A DNA stretch of 64,000 bases from NCBI RefSeq assembly GCF_014529535.1, contig NW_023503409.1, positions 3,100,390-3,164,389 on the forward strand, read 5' to 3'. Numbering within the stretch: position 1 is the first letter of the stretch; each line of letters starts with the position of its first letter. Shown piece by piece: positions 1-13,121 of the stretch. The DNA is from Bradysia coprophila (Eukaryota; Arthropoda; Insecta; Diptera; Sciaridae). The notes under the pieces are model-generated. The model did no database searches. It had not been told where the DNA came from and was given only the letters and a program-made list of their open reading frames with translations. The position numbers were made by a program, and so were the translations under genes.

Positions 1-3000
1 ATCTAACAGTCAGATGCTTGTGGAAGACTGATTAAATCGCTATATAGATTGAATAACCAACAAAAACTAGTTCACCAACAACAATATGAAACCACCATTC
101 TCTATTAGGCAGCTGTAGCTACAGTATAGAAATTAGGTCTTTCTTTCTATGTGTCTTGATTAAGATCTCCTGGAATTACGATCGGAAATCCGAAGATTTT
201 GAGTAAAGATTCGAAAATTAAAACTCCTCGTCAGTTATGACTACTTGAGAGAAGGTCATATTAGGCAGATACTCAAATAATTTAGATATTAAACCCGTAA
301 CAAACTTTTCGTTATCGCTACTTTATGCCATCGAAATGGTTGATGTAAAATGGTAATTATCGCATGATCTCGATGAACTAAATAAAGGTTACCTGTTAAA
401 GTAATCGAAATGTTTTAGCCAAAATATTGTACTACCAAGTCACATATCAACTTTTCGTGTTCTTCAATTTTCTTACAGTTCGATAAATTCGTGGTTCGGA
501 TGAGACCCACGTCATTCACAACGTATTACATGACAATTTGTACGTTCCATCGTATATTGAAAAATTGAATCAAAACATGCAAAACATTTTAAAATTTATA
601 ACGTTTTCAGCAGCCTTGAATAACCTTGTTGCGTGGTTTGCTCTTTTAATGTACGTCTGCATAAAATTCTTGAACGAATTGAAGAAGAAGAAAAAAAAAA
701 CAGTTTTTCCTGACGTGAGACTCTTTAAGACCTACAGTGATATGATTTTACATTCTTTTTTTTTCATTTTGTAAATCATTACGTCTTTTAATTTATTTTC
801 TCAAATTTTTAAAACCCTACCGAGTGAGAAGAGTGTGGAACAAAACTTTTTAAAATGTAACGGTTTCATACCTGTACGCTCAATGATAAATACGAACGAA
901 ATTCTATATATACTTATAATTGTAGCATAAAAGAGATAATATCATCGCGAATAACATTGTAACATTTAGCAATAGATACATTAAATTGATACGAACTATT
1001 CGAACAATTTTTTTTTGTATTTTTATCAATTTTTTTTTTTAATTGTCAAGTCCCACACAAAAAGGTCGCTGAACCTGTTCTTCAACAAAAATTTTATTTT
1101 ATTTTTAACTATACCTCGTTCTTCTTCTACAATACAAACTTACAATAATCTTAAGCCAGCGATAAATTTTGCAATATGTATTTAGCCATAGCTTATTGCT
1201 TCGGTGTATGAAGTGCGTTTGAGTACTCTTGTGTAGAATATTTACACGGATTTGGGACCGTTCGTTAAGTACATAAATGTTGTATTTTACCGACTTTTTG
1301 TTATCCCTTTCGGTTCATACATCGGTGTCTTGTTTCGTAGTGAATTAACGATGCCAACTTTAATACAAACGGATGTCGAAAGACTTTTCTTTCGCTTGCT
1401 AATAAGTGTGTTGAACACCAGGGGGAAACTACACAAGCAAATACTGGTCCAGGTGCTATTTGTAATAGAAGGACATACTATGCCAATAGAAGGAAATAGG
1501 GCGCCAGAAGAGGTGAATGGATGTGGGTGTGACAGAGTTTGCTTGGTTTACCTAGCCAAAAACAGGTTCTTTCATATTAGTAATGGAATCATAACTCATT
1601 TCGTAAACTATTTATAAATGACTTAGGACTAAAATACGCCTCGTGAAATAGTTATCAGCATTCGTAGGACGATAAGGCTTGATTTCCACTTACCAGAAAA
1701 GTACTCCGTGTGAAAGACAAAATTGTAATTTATCAATTTTTGCTCTGTTTACTTCACAGCTCGCTCTCTCACTGAGTACTTTTTGTTGAGTGAAAACCAT
1801 ACTAAAGGTTTTAACTTACTACAATATGAAGCGTACGCAGCCAAAATAACAAAATAGTTAAGTTGATAAGGACTACTTTTAACAGAACGTTTACAACCAT
1901 AAAAACGTTTGGCTAAAGTTTAACCTAAAGTTTAATTTTTCATCCTTTTTTTGGTCTGAGACTTTTAGAAAAAGTCTGGAGAATGACTTTTAAAAATATA
2001 TATTCCAGGGAAGGAGCCAAACGTTCTAAAAAAAAAATTGTTCTTATCAACTACACTAATACCCTTCCATCTTATTCCGGTGTCATGACGGTCCTCATCA
2101 GAATTTAACATTTCTGGACATGACAAATAAAGTAATGTTTCCGGTTGGTGTAGCAACTATCCGTTCAATAAATTTCCAAGAACAATAGTAATGTACTCCA
2201 AAACTACATTGATGTGATGTTATGGCAATAGGTTAACTTATGCAGGTTCGTCAATTCACAATTGATACTGTAATAGTTCGTTTAGTAACGAGTGGTATGA
2301 TCGTCATTACTTGGACAGTATAAATTTGGCGAGTATAAACTTTGTACAGCCCAAGCTGAAGTCAAATTGGCAGTGTCCACACGTTCACCTACGTTCATTG
2401 CTTGCAAGGCTCAGTGTAAATGAAAATAAGAGCCAATATGTGATTAAAGAGGCCCGTTCTAGGCTAGTACTTTTAAAATCGTCTTCCAGCACTTTTGAGT
2501 TATGAAGGCAGAAAGAGAGAACCAGTTGAAAACCGATTTGTTTCACGTTTTTGTACAAAAGAATTTTTTTTTCAATAAATTTGTATAGTAGATCTTAGAT
2601 GCCCTAGAAACAAAGGTAGACATTTTTATATGATTTCTTTTGGTGTGAGACATTGCTATGGAATGACTATTGTTCAGATGTTCAGCAGCGTTTATGATAT
2701 GTGGGATCTACCTTACGAGTATTCGAATCACTAGACAGAAAATAAATATTACTCGAGTTTAGTCGGAAGACATATTTCCACAACCAATGTCACAAATAAT
2801 GTGTGCGTGCTGGACTATCAGTTTAATAATCAATTTTAAGAAAAAATACTCACCTTAATATCACCATAATTAGTCCACTTGTAGATCTATGTTCAATGGT
2901 CAACGACAACAACAATAGGTCAGTTAACGATCCGAAAATCACTTAAACGTAACAAAAAATTCTTGAGAACAAATCTTTTTCTATTTAATTGAATAACTCC

Positions 3001-4838
3001 GTGATTGGTTTACTGGTTCACATAATCAAATTACAATGGAAGTCTAACGCACAAAAATTCTTCTTACAATCACTGGTCAAGAGTTATTAAGTTTTTTTGT
3101 AGAAACCAAAAAATTAATGTCCCAATGTTGAGATTTACATTCATTTTTAAGCTGTAAATCATCATGTTCTAATTTAACATTGTTATTTGACAAAGCAATC
3201 GGAGCTCCATTATTTATTGTCAAAGTTGTTTTATTTTGCGCTTATGATTTTAGTTGGTTTCATCCAGCTCCACAACTTTTATCACAAGGATGGCATAAAG
3301 TATCTATACCATTTTTGATTTAAGTAAGTTGTTTAAGTACACAACACTAGCATGAACACAAGTTCTCAGTGGCTGCAAAGAACTTGCACTAACACAGACA
3401 CGACTGGTAAAACTCTTTCACGTCTTGCGATCAGACATCAAACACAGAAAACCACACAATGAAATAATTGGAAATATAAATCTAAAACGTTCAACCGAAT
3501 GGTTAAAGTAAAAAGTGTTTGACCTTGTGCTTACTTAAGATTGTTCATTTTGTCGAAACACACTGGTCACCGCGTACACACAACCCGTTTGTTCAATACA
3601 CAATATTTTTTTTTTAGTTAAAGAAACATAAGACAAGAACTTGAGTACTTATCTCAGTACTTACTTCTTTAAAGTCTGTATTCATCGGCGAATTTGACAA
3701 ATGAACTAGTTTTGCTTAAACGTAGAAATTGCACACGGAAAAAGAAACTTGAATGTCCGAAATAAAATTCGTTGTGTTCTTTTATTGTTTTCCTTTATTT
3801 ATTACTAATATAAGACGCCGCAATCACAACACTAAATTTATTATGCAATGTCCGTTAAGTGAAGAAAAAAAAAATCAAAAATATTTGTTAGATCTTTCAG
3901 CCGTATTTTGTCTACAAAATAAATTTTCAAATTGTTTAAAACTCACAACGATACAAATTGTTAATGCACAATATTATGTTGTTGCATCGGCAACGGTTAC
4001 TAATGGTGTGTGTTACAAGAAGAAATTCCGCAAAACAAGAAACAAGAAAATGCCGAGAAACAAAATTTACTCACACAAGCATTGAGTAAATGCAGCACAC
4101 ACTGAAAAGTTGTAAGAATTTTTTTCACTGTATATATTCGTATTGAGATGAATGACCACTACACACTACATATACTATCAATGCCGGACTTTTTACCTGT
4201 TTAATTCAATTTTCGTGGAAGTACTCATGCACCTTGAAGAAGGAGTTGGTGTAGGAGTGAGTTAGATATATAAAACATACAACACTGTGTCAAACATTGT
4301 TTCAAACATGAATATTTTCAGTATTAGATAGTTGTGTACGAAAACATTTTCTTAGAGAAAAATTCAGTAGACGTTATAGAAGGCGCTAGGAGCATGTTCA
4401 ATTTTTAAGCAGTTTCGTGTGAATGTTCAAAATTCGAAAGCTTGGTTTTTACTAATTACTATTCACCTTCTAGTGATGTCTGTTTAATTTAAATATTTGT
4501 CATTTATTTAAAAATGAGAAATTATATCTTAGACAAGGATGCTTTGTGCGCTTTGGGGTTTTAGATAAAATAAAGTTACTTGTTTTTGGCTTCATTTGAA
4601 TCCCATACTTTTTTATAGACAGAAGTAATGACGGCGTTTAGAGACAACTAGTTCGTATTTTAATATATTTAAATTTTAGCGCGGCTACATTTAACTCTTC
4701 GCGATGTAACAATAATGTATGTACAAAGTCAAGCAATTCAGTAATATTATGTGAATGATATAATTAATTTAGTAAAGTATAGTTTAAAAAAGGATGATGA
4801 TTCGGTTCTTGAACTGCAATGAAAAATATATCAATTAG
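1..4838. other. Intergenic, no supported gene
   Basis: AT-rich sequence with frequent stops in all frames. The longest open stretch, a 121-codon frame at 1252-1617 (+), shows no family resemblance, splice context or convincing composition. Nothing else is supported here. Confidence 0.6.
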
Positions 4839-4919
4839 CCAGATAGTTTTACCAATTTCGCTTTGGACCACTCTTTACTAAAGAGTGTACCAAAGCGAAA
4901 TTTGGTAAACTACGTCTGG
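4839..4919. repeat. Near-perfect 81-bp hairpin (foldback repeat)
   Basis: The left arm starting CCAGATAGTTTTACC is the reverse complement, with few mismatches, of the right arm ending GGTAAACTACGTCTGG. The centre is near 4879 with almost no loop. It overlaps the last codons and the stop of the minus-strand gene at 4910-5317. The structure is a minimal MITE-like or snapback insertion. No target duplication was identified. Confidence 0.8.
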
Positions 4920-5317
4920 TTTAATGACATATTTTCAATTTCAATTCTGACTCGTTTCGCGTCCTTGTTGCTTTTATCTATGTCATTCTGGCGAATTGCC
5001 TCCTTGTATGCCTCCTTAACGTGTGAAGGCATTTGCTTGTAATCATCTATAAACTTTGATATATCTGCTGCCACTTGCGCTGATACAGCACGTTTGCGAA
5101 CCGCCCGGTTCTCTGAAACAAGTTGAACACTTCGCGTACTAGTTGCCATTCCTTCCGAGTCAAGTTCGTCCTGTTCAGCATCATCGGCCAAAAGTTGAGC
5201 GTTTGTGTTCGCATGTATTGGTATCTCACGCCTGACGCGAGCATTTGGATCAGATGTCAAACTGGACGATGATGTTCCAGTGGCCGGCGAATTTGGGTAG
5301 TTTGACGAGCCTGACAT
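4910..5317 (-). CDS. Uncharacterised 135-aa Ser/Thr-rich, basic-C-terminal protein
   Basis: I do not recognise the family. The first half is low-complexity Ser/Thr/Asn with an acidic patch (AEQDELDSE). The second half is charged and probably helical, with a basic NRAVRKRAV segment that could be a nuclear localisation signal, then FIDDYKQMPSHVKEAYKEA and a terminal KDAKRVRIEIE. A pyrimidine-rich AG (CCCTTTTAG) lies one base before the ATG, so a 5' UTR intron probably ends there, which supports a real transcribed gene. The stop codon (4910-4912) lies inside the hairpin at 4839-4919, so the present C-terminus (SLNQT) may be set by that insertion. It could instead be one exon of a larger gene, or domesticated transposon sequence. 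Confidence 0.5.
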   Translation of the reverse strand: MSGSSNYPNSPATGTSSSSLTSDPNARVRREIPIHANTNAQLLADDAEQDELDSEGMATSTRSVQLVSENRAVRKRAVSAQVAADISKFIDDYKQMPSHVKEAYKEAIRQNDIDKSNKDAKRVRIEIENMSLNQT

Positions 5318-5616
5318 TCTAAAAGGGAATTTGAAACCATCTTAGGCGGAGCAATTATTTGGACAGGGCTAACAATTATAAGAATTCAGAAACGATGACT
5401 GTAGTAACATATAGACTGTTTGAATTACGTGATACTATCTGTCAATGAAAGTATAGTTGTTTCATTGCTATTTCCCGCATTGAATTTTCTAATTTAAATA
5501 AACTCATTGATAAATAAGATTTATTTTCAATATCAAAGACAGACACATTGGACTTTGAAAAATATTCTACAACAGTCTTTGCAAACATTTAGGAAATGTT
5601 TAATTCGCATTATGGT

Positions 5617-5702
5617 GTATACGAATACGACACAAATTGTACATACGAATACGACATGTGCACAAACTGTACATACGAACACGACATGTGCACAAACTGT
5701 AC
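5617..5702. repeat. 30-bp minisatellite, about 3 copies
   Basis: Two full 30-bp units (5641-5670 and 5671-5700), each starting ACATACGAA and ending CACAAACTGT, differ by one base. A shortened, degenerate copy precedes them at about 5618-5640. Confidence 0.8.
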
Positions 5703-5846
5703 TTGAACATTAAATATATTTTTTTCACTTACCGAGATATTGAAATTCAAAATAATTAACTGAAGAATTGTAATATATTCTCATTCAAGGAGTTTTCAGA
5801 GATGAATGAAGTTGCATACGAGCCCATTGATTACTGTAAAAAAAAG

Positions 5847-5905
5847 CAAGGCTGTTAACTTTGGGGAGGGCGATCTGCATGACATCCCCAAAGTTTACAG
5901 CCTTG
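5847..5905. repeat. Short hairpin, GC-rich loop
   Basis: CAAGGCTGTTAACTTTGGGGA pairs with TCCCCAAAGTTTACAGCCTTG around a short loop (GGGCGATCTGCATGACA). The hairpin is flanked by A-runs on both sides. It resembles the other foldback repeats in the window. Confidence 0.7.
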
Positions 5906-6916
5906 AAAAAAAGAGCTGTCCCGATCCGTTTCAACTTTCTTGTTTTGTAATTTGCTGTGTTCAGCTGTTTTAAACCGGCTTAGTCGATCAGCTGGAATCA
6001 GCTAATCCTAAGTCGGAATGACTGGCTGGCCCACAAGTCTACATATTAGGCAACTTGTATCTTGGCTACCTTTCATCACTAATTCTCCGCCCCCGCCCAT
6101 TATGATATACGTGAACAAGCTTCAAAAGTGGGTTAATTGATGTTGCAAAGAGAAGTATAACAAGGTAATCTGAATATACATAATTTCATTTCGTTTATAT
6201 ATAAAATACAGATAAAAAGTCTGCGTAGCTCTAATATATAGTATACAATTCGGAAGAGCTAATAACATATGTTTTTCTGTCAGTGATCTGTAGACACTGT
6301 TTCGTACCGGTGATCTCGAAAATCACTAGTTCACTTCCGTACAATTTTACTGAGTTTTTTGTGGATACAGCACACAGGGGGACTCGTCAGGAGCGACAAT
6401 TTCAACATTGCAAGTAATAAGTTCGATTAATCGCCTAGCCGGTTGGCCTGTAGAGGCGTCACATTTTCTTTATAGTAACAACTTCACATTGATTTATTCC
6501 CACGAAATGTCACAGCAGTGAAGTTTGTTCATGAAAAAATAATTCAGTGACAGCAGTCTTTTTATGAAGAAAGGTACTAAATTGTAATAGATTTTACCGT
6601 TAGTTTCTAAACTCCATTCTCCTAAAGATTACTCATCTTCTTTTGAACAAAAACTCGAATTTAAAATTCCCGCCCGAAATCATAGGACGCAGTCTTTTTC
6701 TACTATACATACTACGCCATAATTGCCATAATTTTTTTGTTATTGTAAAAACAGCTGCAGCTGTCAAAACAACTTTTTTTTTGTTATGATAGTCAATGAA
6801 ATAATCTGGCTTTTTGTTATCATATTTCCTTCGTCGCGAATTAATTTTAGTCCACTGTTAAAGTTAAAAATGGGCGTTGTTTTATTCTACATGTTAAACC
6901 ACTAAAAAAACAAGCA
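5906..6916. other. Intergenic / 5' region of spatacsin gene
   Basis: No gene seen. The part adjoining 6917 is AT-rich and should hold the spatacsin promoter and 5' UTR. No clear TATA box or initiator could be singled out. Confidence 0.5.
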
Positions 6917-9900
6917 ATGAACGCAGCTGAAAGAGACTTTATCCAGCGAGGATGGGATGAAATGTCGAATGAATCAATTGCTAAAGATGTTGCAACGAAA
7001 GGGAAGTACATCAACTTGGCAATCAGCTATTTGGCGAAACGATTGGAAGTTCAAACAATTCAGGAAGCGAAGACATTCTTTCGAATCGAAGTTAATAAGT
7101 ACGTGGAGAGATTGCTGTTGAACAAACAAGTATTCAAAGCAGAGCATGTCCTGTCCAACGTGAACATAAATCCAAAATTTTATTTCTATGAATTTTACGA
7201 AAATTGTGACAACAGTGAAGTGAGGTGCTCAATAGTCAATTATCTCAAAAAAACGTTGGCTGATGCTTATGACCGCGAACATCAACAAATCATAGTCGAA
7301 CTAAAAGCTTTAAAAATGGTCCAAAGCGACGAAAAGTTGAGAAGTAAATATCCAAAAGTCCACGCTCTGGAGCAGTTCAAAGAACTTGACGCGAAAACGC
7401 AAAAGGAATTATTAGCCGATGTTTGTTTTTCGTTCAAGTGCAAGTTGATTATCGAAGAATTGGATAAGCATATAACATGGAGTTACTTACTCGATCACCA
7501 GTTGTCTGCTCTGCTTTGTTCTTGGATTCAGTCCATCGGTGAATCGTCGGAAAACTTGGCTAGACTGGACGTCACATTTGAAAATGTTTTGAAAAAGAAA
7601 TTTTCTGCGTGGGATATCGACAGTGAGATGATTGATCAAATTAAGCTGCCAAAGTACAAACTCCCCGATTACCTTTTGGATTGTCTTGCCAAGAGATCAA
7701 TTTTTATGAAACACGAGGAGGACAACACTGAATTACTGGTGAAAAGATTATTAAGCAGTGAATCTGTCATTGAACACAGAGAAATGCTGTCGTCTAGACC
7801 TCATTCAATAGAAATAATCAAAAGAATTTTGGATAGAAAACTCATACCATTTCTGATTGAAGAATGCATCAACGTAACCGATCTAATAGATGTCGCGCCA
7901 CTATATCCACATGACAAGGACGAACTAGATTTGTGCATCGGACTGAAGCAAATTCCACAATCAGATCTAGCCACAATGTCAACGAAAACTATGGAATATC
8001 TGATGAAAAAAGACCCTCAGAAAGACTATTCGCTCGTCAAACTCATGAACACACTGTTGCAGGACAAGTCAAACGCAGAAATACCGTTGCCAAGCGATTT
8101 CAAAGATATTCCAATTCTTGCAGCAATTTTTCAAAAATTTCGTTCGTCTGCTGGTCTAAATGATTTTACTGTAACGCTCCAAGATTTAGTAAGGCGTTTC
8201 GTGGGAGTTGATCTTGACTCTATCGGTTTGGACGCTGGAGAGGAAGGCCTGAATTTTTCGAACGAGTTGTTGTTTAAGGTTTGCTTGTTTTTAAAACCTT
8301 TCAAACTCACATTTCCCTAAGTATTTGCTTTACTTACCTTCCAGAAATATTGCCACGGAAGAACATCGAAACTCAACTACATCTACTATGTAAAGCAATG
8401 TCGAAGTTCGTACGCAGTGTACGAGTTTCTTATCGAGCAACTTTCGTCATTTTCCAAAATAACCGACCAACAGATAATGTGCGCGTGCAAAACCGTATCA
8501 GAATTGGCAATCAACAATTTAGAGAATGATGAGGTCGTAACACATTGTTTTGCCTTTATGGAAATGCTTGACGTGAATACAATGCATCTTAGGGCTTACG
8601 TGAAATGCTTGAAATTGATCAAAGGCTGTTCGGACACGATTTCGTCGGAAGGAGAATCTCTAACCACGTCGTTGTTGGAACGTGTGATGTTAGTCAAGCT
8701 GAAAAGGGATGAACTATCTATTTGTGATCTGCACGCCGCGCGTATGGTATTTGAATTGAAAAAAGAGAAGCTGCCAACATCATTTTTGCTTCATATCGCC
8801 GAGACCAAGGGATGGTTTCAGATGATCGTCTTTGCAACGTACTTCAACTATAGTTTGGAGCAAGTGATATTGGTTTGCGATCAGGCTTTTCATGGCACCA
8901 ACCTCGGTATGAATCTGAAACGAGCTCTTCGGTGGGAACCTATTCCCGATAAAACTAAGCGTCGCAACAGTTTAACTTATCGGGAAAAGCGGAAAGCGTT
9001 AAATAAGAACGAAATCATGGTCACGAGTGGCGATACGATGTCATCGTCAATTAGTTCAACGGAAACGATAGAAAAACTGAAACATTCCTCTTCGAAATTC
9101 ATAGCGGATGAAAAGGATCTGTTTGCGGTGATCATACAGAGCGTTGTGGACGTGAGTCCTGTTGGTAGTGAACTGTTATCGTACGACAAATTTCTAGAGC
9201 TCTTGAAAAATCCACGACAAATGCAATCCACGACACATCTAAATTTGTTACGAAACGCAATTGATTCACAGCGTCCGATCCTATCGGTATTGGCTGCATT
9301 GAGTAGTCAGTTCAATGTTCAGTATTGTTGGGCCACATGGATGATAACTGCCATGGATTCGTATCAATTGCCGAAGGAATCTTCCGATATCCAAGAACTT
9401 TCGAGAGCCCTGATTGAGTTCAGTGTAATTAATGGATTCAGTCGTACTCTGCATCATGGCATGGCGACTTTTTTCCCAGACAGTAATTTCAACATGTTCA
9501 CAGAATATTTGCTGAAAACGAAGTTGCTAGACTTTTCAACTGACACTACCGACTTACTAGAGAGATATTTCCAAGAACTGAGCAATAATGACGTCGAACT
9601 AATCTGTCTGAACAATGACAATCATCAAATTCTAGATTTCTCAGTTGTACTGTTGGTGAATCATTTGCAATTCGGATTTGAGTCAAAAGAATATCAACGG
9701 TTAATGTTAGCATCGTTGTGCCAGTCTGGAATCGATTTCAACGACATTATCGACTTTTGTTTCGTCAGTTCCATCAATGAAATTCTTACTTTTACTGATG
9801 TGGAAATGGACATATCGTCGTTCATAAAAGGTCGACGTAGCGACGATGAAATGAAACGGGAATACGAACGGATCTGCGAACAGTTGGTGGTGAACCACGA

Positions 9901-12787
9901 ATTCTCGAAAGCGATGACAGCGGCGGATTTGTTTAATTTACCGAAAGACAACATCATCTATGAGAGTTGGATATGGAATTATGAAATGGATGACACATCC
10001 GATTTGGATCGCTACGACCGGGAAAGTGATGAATATTCGCTGGCGCCCGATATCGTGATCAATTTTTACATTCATGTGGCATCCGATCTTGACTATGACA
10101 ATCCGAAAAAGTATAAAATTTTGAAGAAAATATTGGATGTCATCAAGAGGCATCATCTGTTCCCCAATGAAGGCTTCGATCGTGATCGTATTGAATACGA
10201 AATGGTATTGAGTTTTTTGAGAAGTCCATTGACCATTGACGACATTGAGCTGTATTATTCGGAATATTTCGAGACCATCATGTCAAAGGAGAGATTTGTT
10301 TTGTACAAATCATTTCTGGATTTGAAAGAAATGGCCGGAATTGAACAGCTTACAGTTGGCAATAAGACACCGCTCGGGGATGCAGAAATCGAAAAATTGA
10401 ATTCCATAATGAATCGTTTGTTGGATGATGGTGACATTGTACAAGCTCTACGGTTACAGGTAATTTTTCGTGGCTGCTGGTTTCGGAAACACCTAAAGGA
10501 CATTATAACTAAAACTGTTTTTCTTCTTCCTTCAGTCGATGTTCAATCATCGTCCCCTCGATTTGCATTATCTCGTATTTTGTATGGCGTTAGCTGAAGG
10601 ATTGGCTTCACTCTATGATCTTTCCGTGGAACAACGGAAAATGCTGAGCGATGGCGTTAAGTTGGCTTCATCGAAATTCAATCGCAGAACGTTGACATCA
10701 ACCAGATTAAGTCAAAGTGAGGGTTCATTCAGTTACGGCGATCTTTGCCGACAGCTTAACAGCGCTTACTTTATGCTCTTGTACTTATAGCAAGTTCATC
10801 TCCGTCTTCGTTACGACCACCTGCTCTCGATTCATCAGACAGTAGCACAACAAACGATTTTGAAGAGATTCCTTCACGCGAAAGGCAAGATGTTCTGGAA
10901 GCGCTTCAGGTAAAAGTTGTATTGTGAGTAACTTAACAGGAAAGATAATGACTAAAGTGTACCACAATTTGCAGAGTTTAGCAGCTAGAATAAACCACGG
11001 TACGAAAATCGGTCATCGTATTGCTATGACGAGTCAAGCTGCAATGTATCTGGACAAGGAATATGTGGACGTTTTGAAAATAAAAGATCCATACCTGCTG
11101 CTTCAAAGTGCAATTGATGAAGACTGTCTGAACAAACTTGTTGTGATGAATGATATAATGACGTCCATGGAAATGACCCACGCGGAGATAGCCGATTTTT
11201 TAGCCGAAAAAATTACAATTTCGATTATCGTGTCACGATTCTACCTCCTTCAGTCACCGCCACCGATTAAAGTGCCCATTGGTCAGTGCTTGCTGTGGGG
11301 CTACGATCTGGACAAAGAATTCCGCTTGTTTCTGGAGCTTTGTCCAAACACATCGATGCTGGGAAATGCAATTTTGCAATATTGTGATGCGTTGAAGCTG
11401 TATCGAAGAATTGATCTCAAAGAACTGGCTGATGCGGATATTGATCAAGACACTGAATTTTTCGACGGAGTCAACTCAATATTGGAGAAGATTCGGGCAA
11501 CAATCGGACGGAAAGGATTGTCGCATAAAAAACAAAATACAATCAACGTTGAGCTGCTGATCAAAGCTCATGAATGTTTCGTTCATGAGTGCTACATGGA
11601 AGGTATTGCAATCGTATTACAGCGTACCAAACAGCTGAACAGCGTCCTGACCAAAGCCAAATCATGGAACTTAATTGTGAAAATGTTGACTGGCATCGGG
11701 AGATATCGAGACATGTACTACTGTTTCGAGACCCTCATCAAAAATGAACAGTTCGAGTCGCTTCTTGGTGAGTCCGACGATTACATTGCATGGTTAGAGC
11801 AACGAACTAAAATACTTCTTGTTTCAGGTCAATTCGATGACGACAAATCGAATGGATTGAAGCAGGCAATCATTTCATATTTAAACGAAAACTGTCCCGA
11901 TGCTACCGATTATTATCGACTAGCTGCGGTTCATTTTTCAATCTACAAGGAATTGTCTCAAATGTCTGAAAACAATGCCAAGTCAATTGTCGCCGAAGTT
12001 ATCACTTTGCATGAACAGAAAAACGACGACACCAATATTCGATCGCAGGACGAGGCGTCTATTACATATTTGAAATGTGACCCAGTTATTACCGCCTCGC
12101 TGACCATAGCAATGGACGAGTATGCGAATTCGGCCGAAAACTATTTGTTTGACAATAAGTTAAGCTTGGCACAGCGAGCTGCCTACAATGCTGAACTGAT
12201 TGCCCTACAAATTGATTTAAACAATCGGGAAGGCGAGAGATGCATCTGTGTGCTAAACATTCAGTCTGAAAATGTGTTTCGCTGGATCGTAAACAATAAT
12301 CTCAGGTGGGTGATGTGAGAGCTTTACCTTTCTATATCATGATTTCTAACTGATACGAATCCGAAATCAGCGTACCACAGTCCGAGATCTTAGGTCACGC
12401 CTACCCGTACGAAATCAACTGGACAGAAGCGATATTCAATCAATACATCTTGCTGTCGAATGAAAAATTTCTGGTCGACTTCTGTGATAGGCATTCCATA
12501 ACTGATGAAATGATCGAAAATCTGGTCAAAAAGTGAGTCAATGAACACACAAATTCTGTTCGTAACTGATGATTGAAACTCTTTGCAGTTTTCAAATTCA
12601 AACAAACATAACCGCCAAAATGGAGCAGCACATATCCAATCTGGTCGAAATGGTCGAATCCGTTACAATGCGCTATCGTTTGGCATCGTTATTGGGACTG
12701 AAACGTTTGATTGCTCAGCTGATAAACGAAAATAGTTTGTTCTATTTGAAAGATACGAATTATGGCAGAAATGAGCCGGGAAATTGA
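6917..12787 (+). CDS. SPG11: Spatacsin (SPG11 homologue)
   Basis: Large helical solenoid protein which, by knowledge of the family, works with spastizin and the AP-5 complex in lysosome/autolysosome recycling; loss of the human protein causes spastic paraplegia 11. Exons: 6917-8278, 8345-10459, 10536-10716, 10791-10909, 10975-11767, 11828-12305, 12371-12532, 12589-12787. All introns are 56-76 nt GT-AG and the total is 5409 nt, giving 1802 aa in frame. Recognition rests on the C-terminal spatacsin domain: SLAARINHGTKIG, then SWNLIVKMLTGIGRYRDMYY, NCPDATDYYRLAAVHFSIYK, a helical block ending AYNAELIALQIDLNN, and finally SVTMRYRLASLLGLKRLI. The N-terminal two-thirds is divergent and shorter than the roughly 2440-aa human protein. 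The start is the first in-frame ATG after stops. The 60-nt fifth intron is a multiple of three without a stop, so it could be retained as 20 extra residues. An AATAAA follows at 12871. Confidence 0.9.
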
Positions 12788-12870
12788 GATTGTATCGCCT
12801 AGCGTTTGTTATTTTGAACTTCCATTACTTTATATCTCAGAGCATTTTGTGATTTCGAAATTTTTCTTTT

Positions 12871-12876
12871 AATAAA
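12871..12876 (+). terminator. Poly(A) signal AATAAA of spatacsin
   Basis: AATAAA lies 84 bases after the spatacsin stop codon, at a normal distance for a short insect 3' UTR. Confidence 0.6.
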
Positions 12877-13121
12877 AATTTGTATACCAAGCTCTGTGCT
12901 GCGTCTTTGCTATTGACATTGCAGTAATCACAGACCGGAAAATAAATTCTTTATGAACTGGTTTACCGACCAAGTGATGGCCAGAAACGCAATTTTTTTA
13001 AAGTAATAAAGAATGCACATTGCAACGGTAGTTCGATGCAATACTCTTAAGTGACTTCGAAATTCATAGAATTAAACCAGCGGAACAAGCCTTTTTAATT
13101 AAATTAGAAAACGATTTCTAA

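Noticed and set aside
1252-1617. 121-codon open frame on +
   Set aside because: No family resemblance, no splice or poly(A) context, and unusual composition; likely chance.
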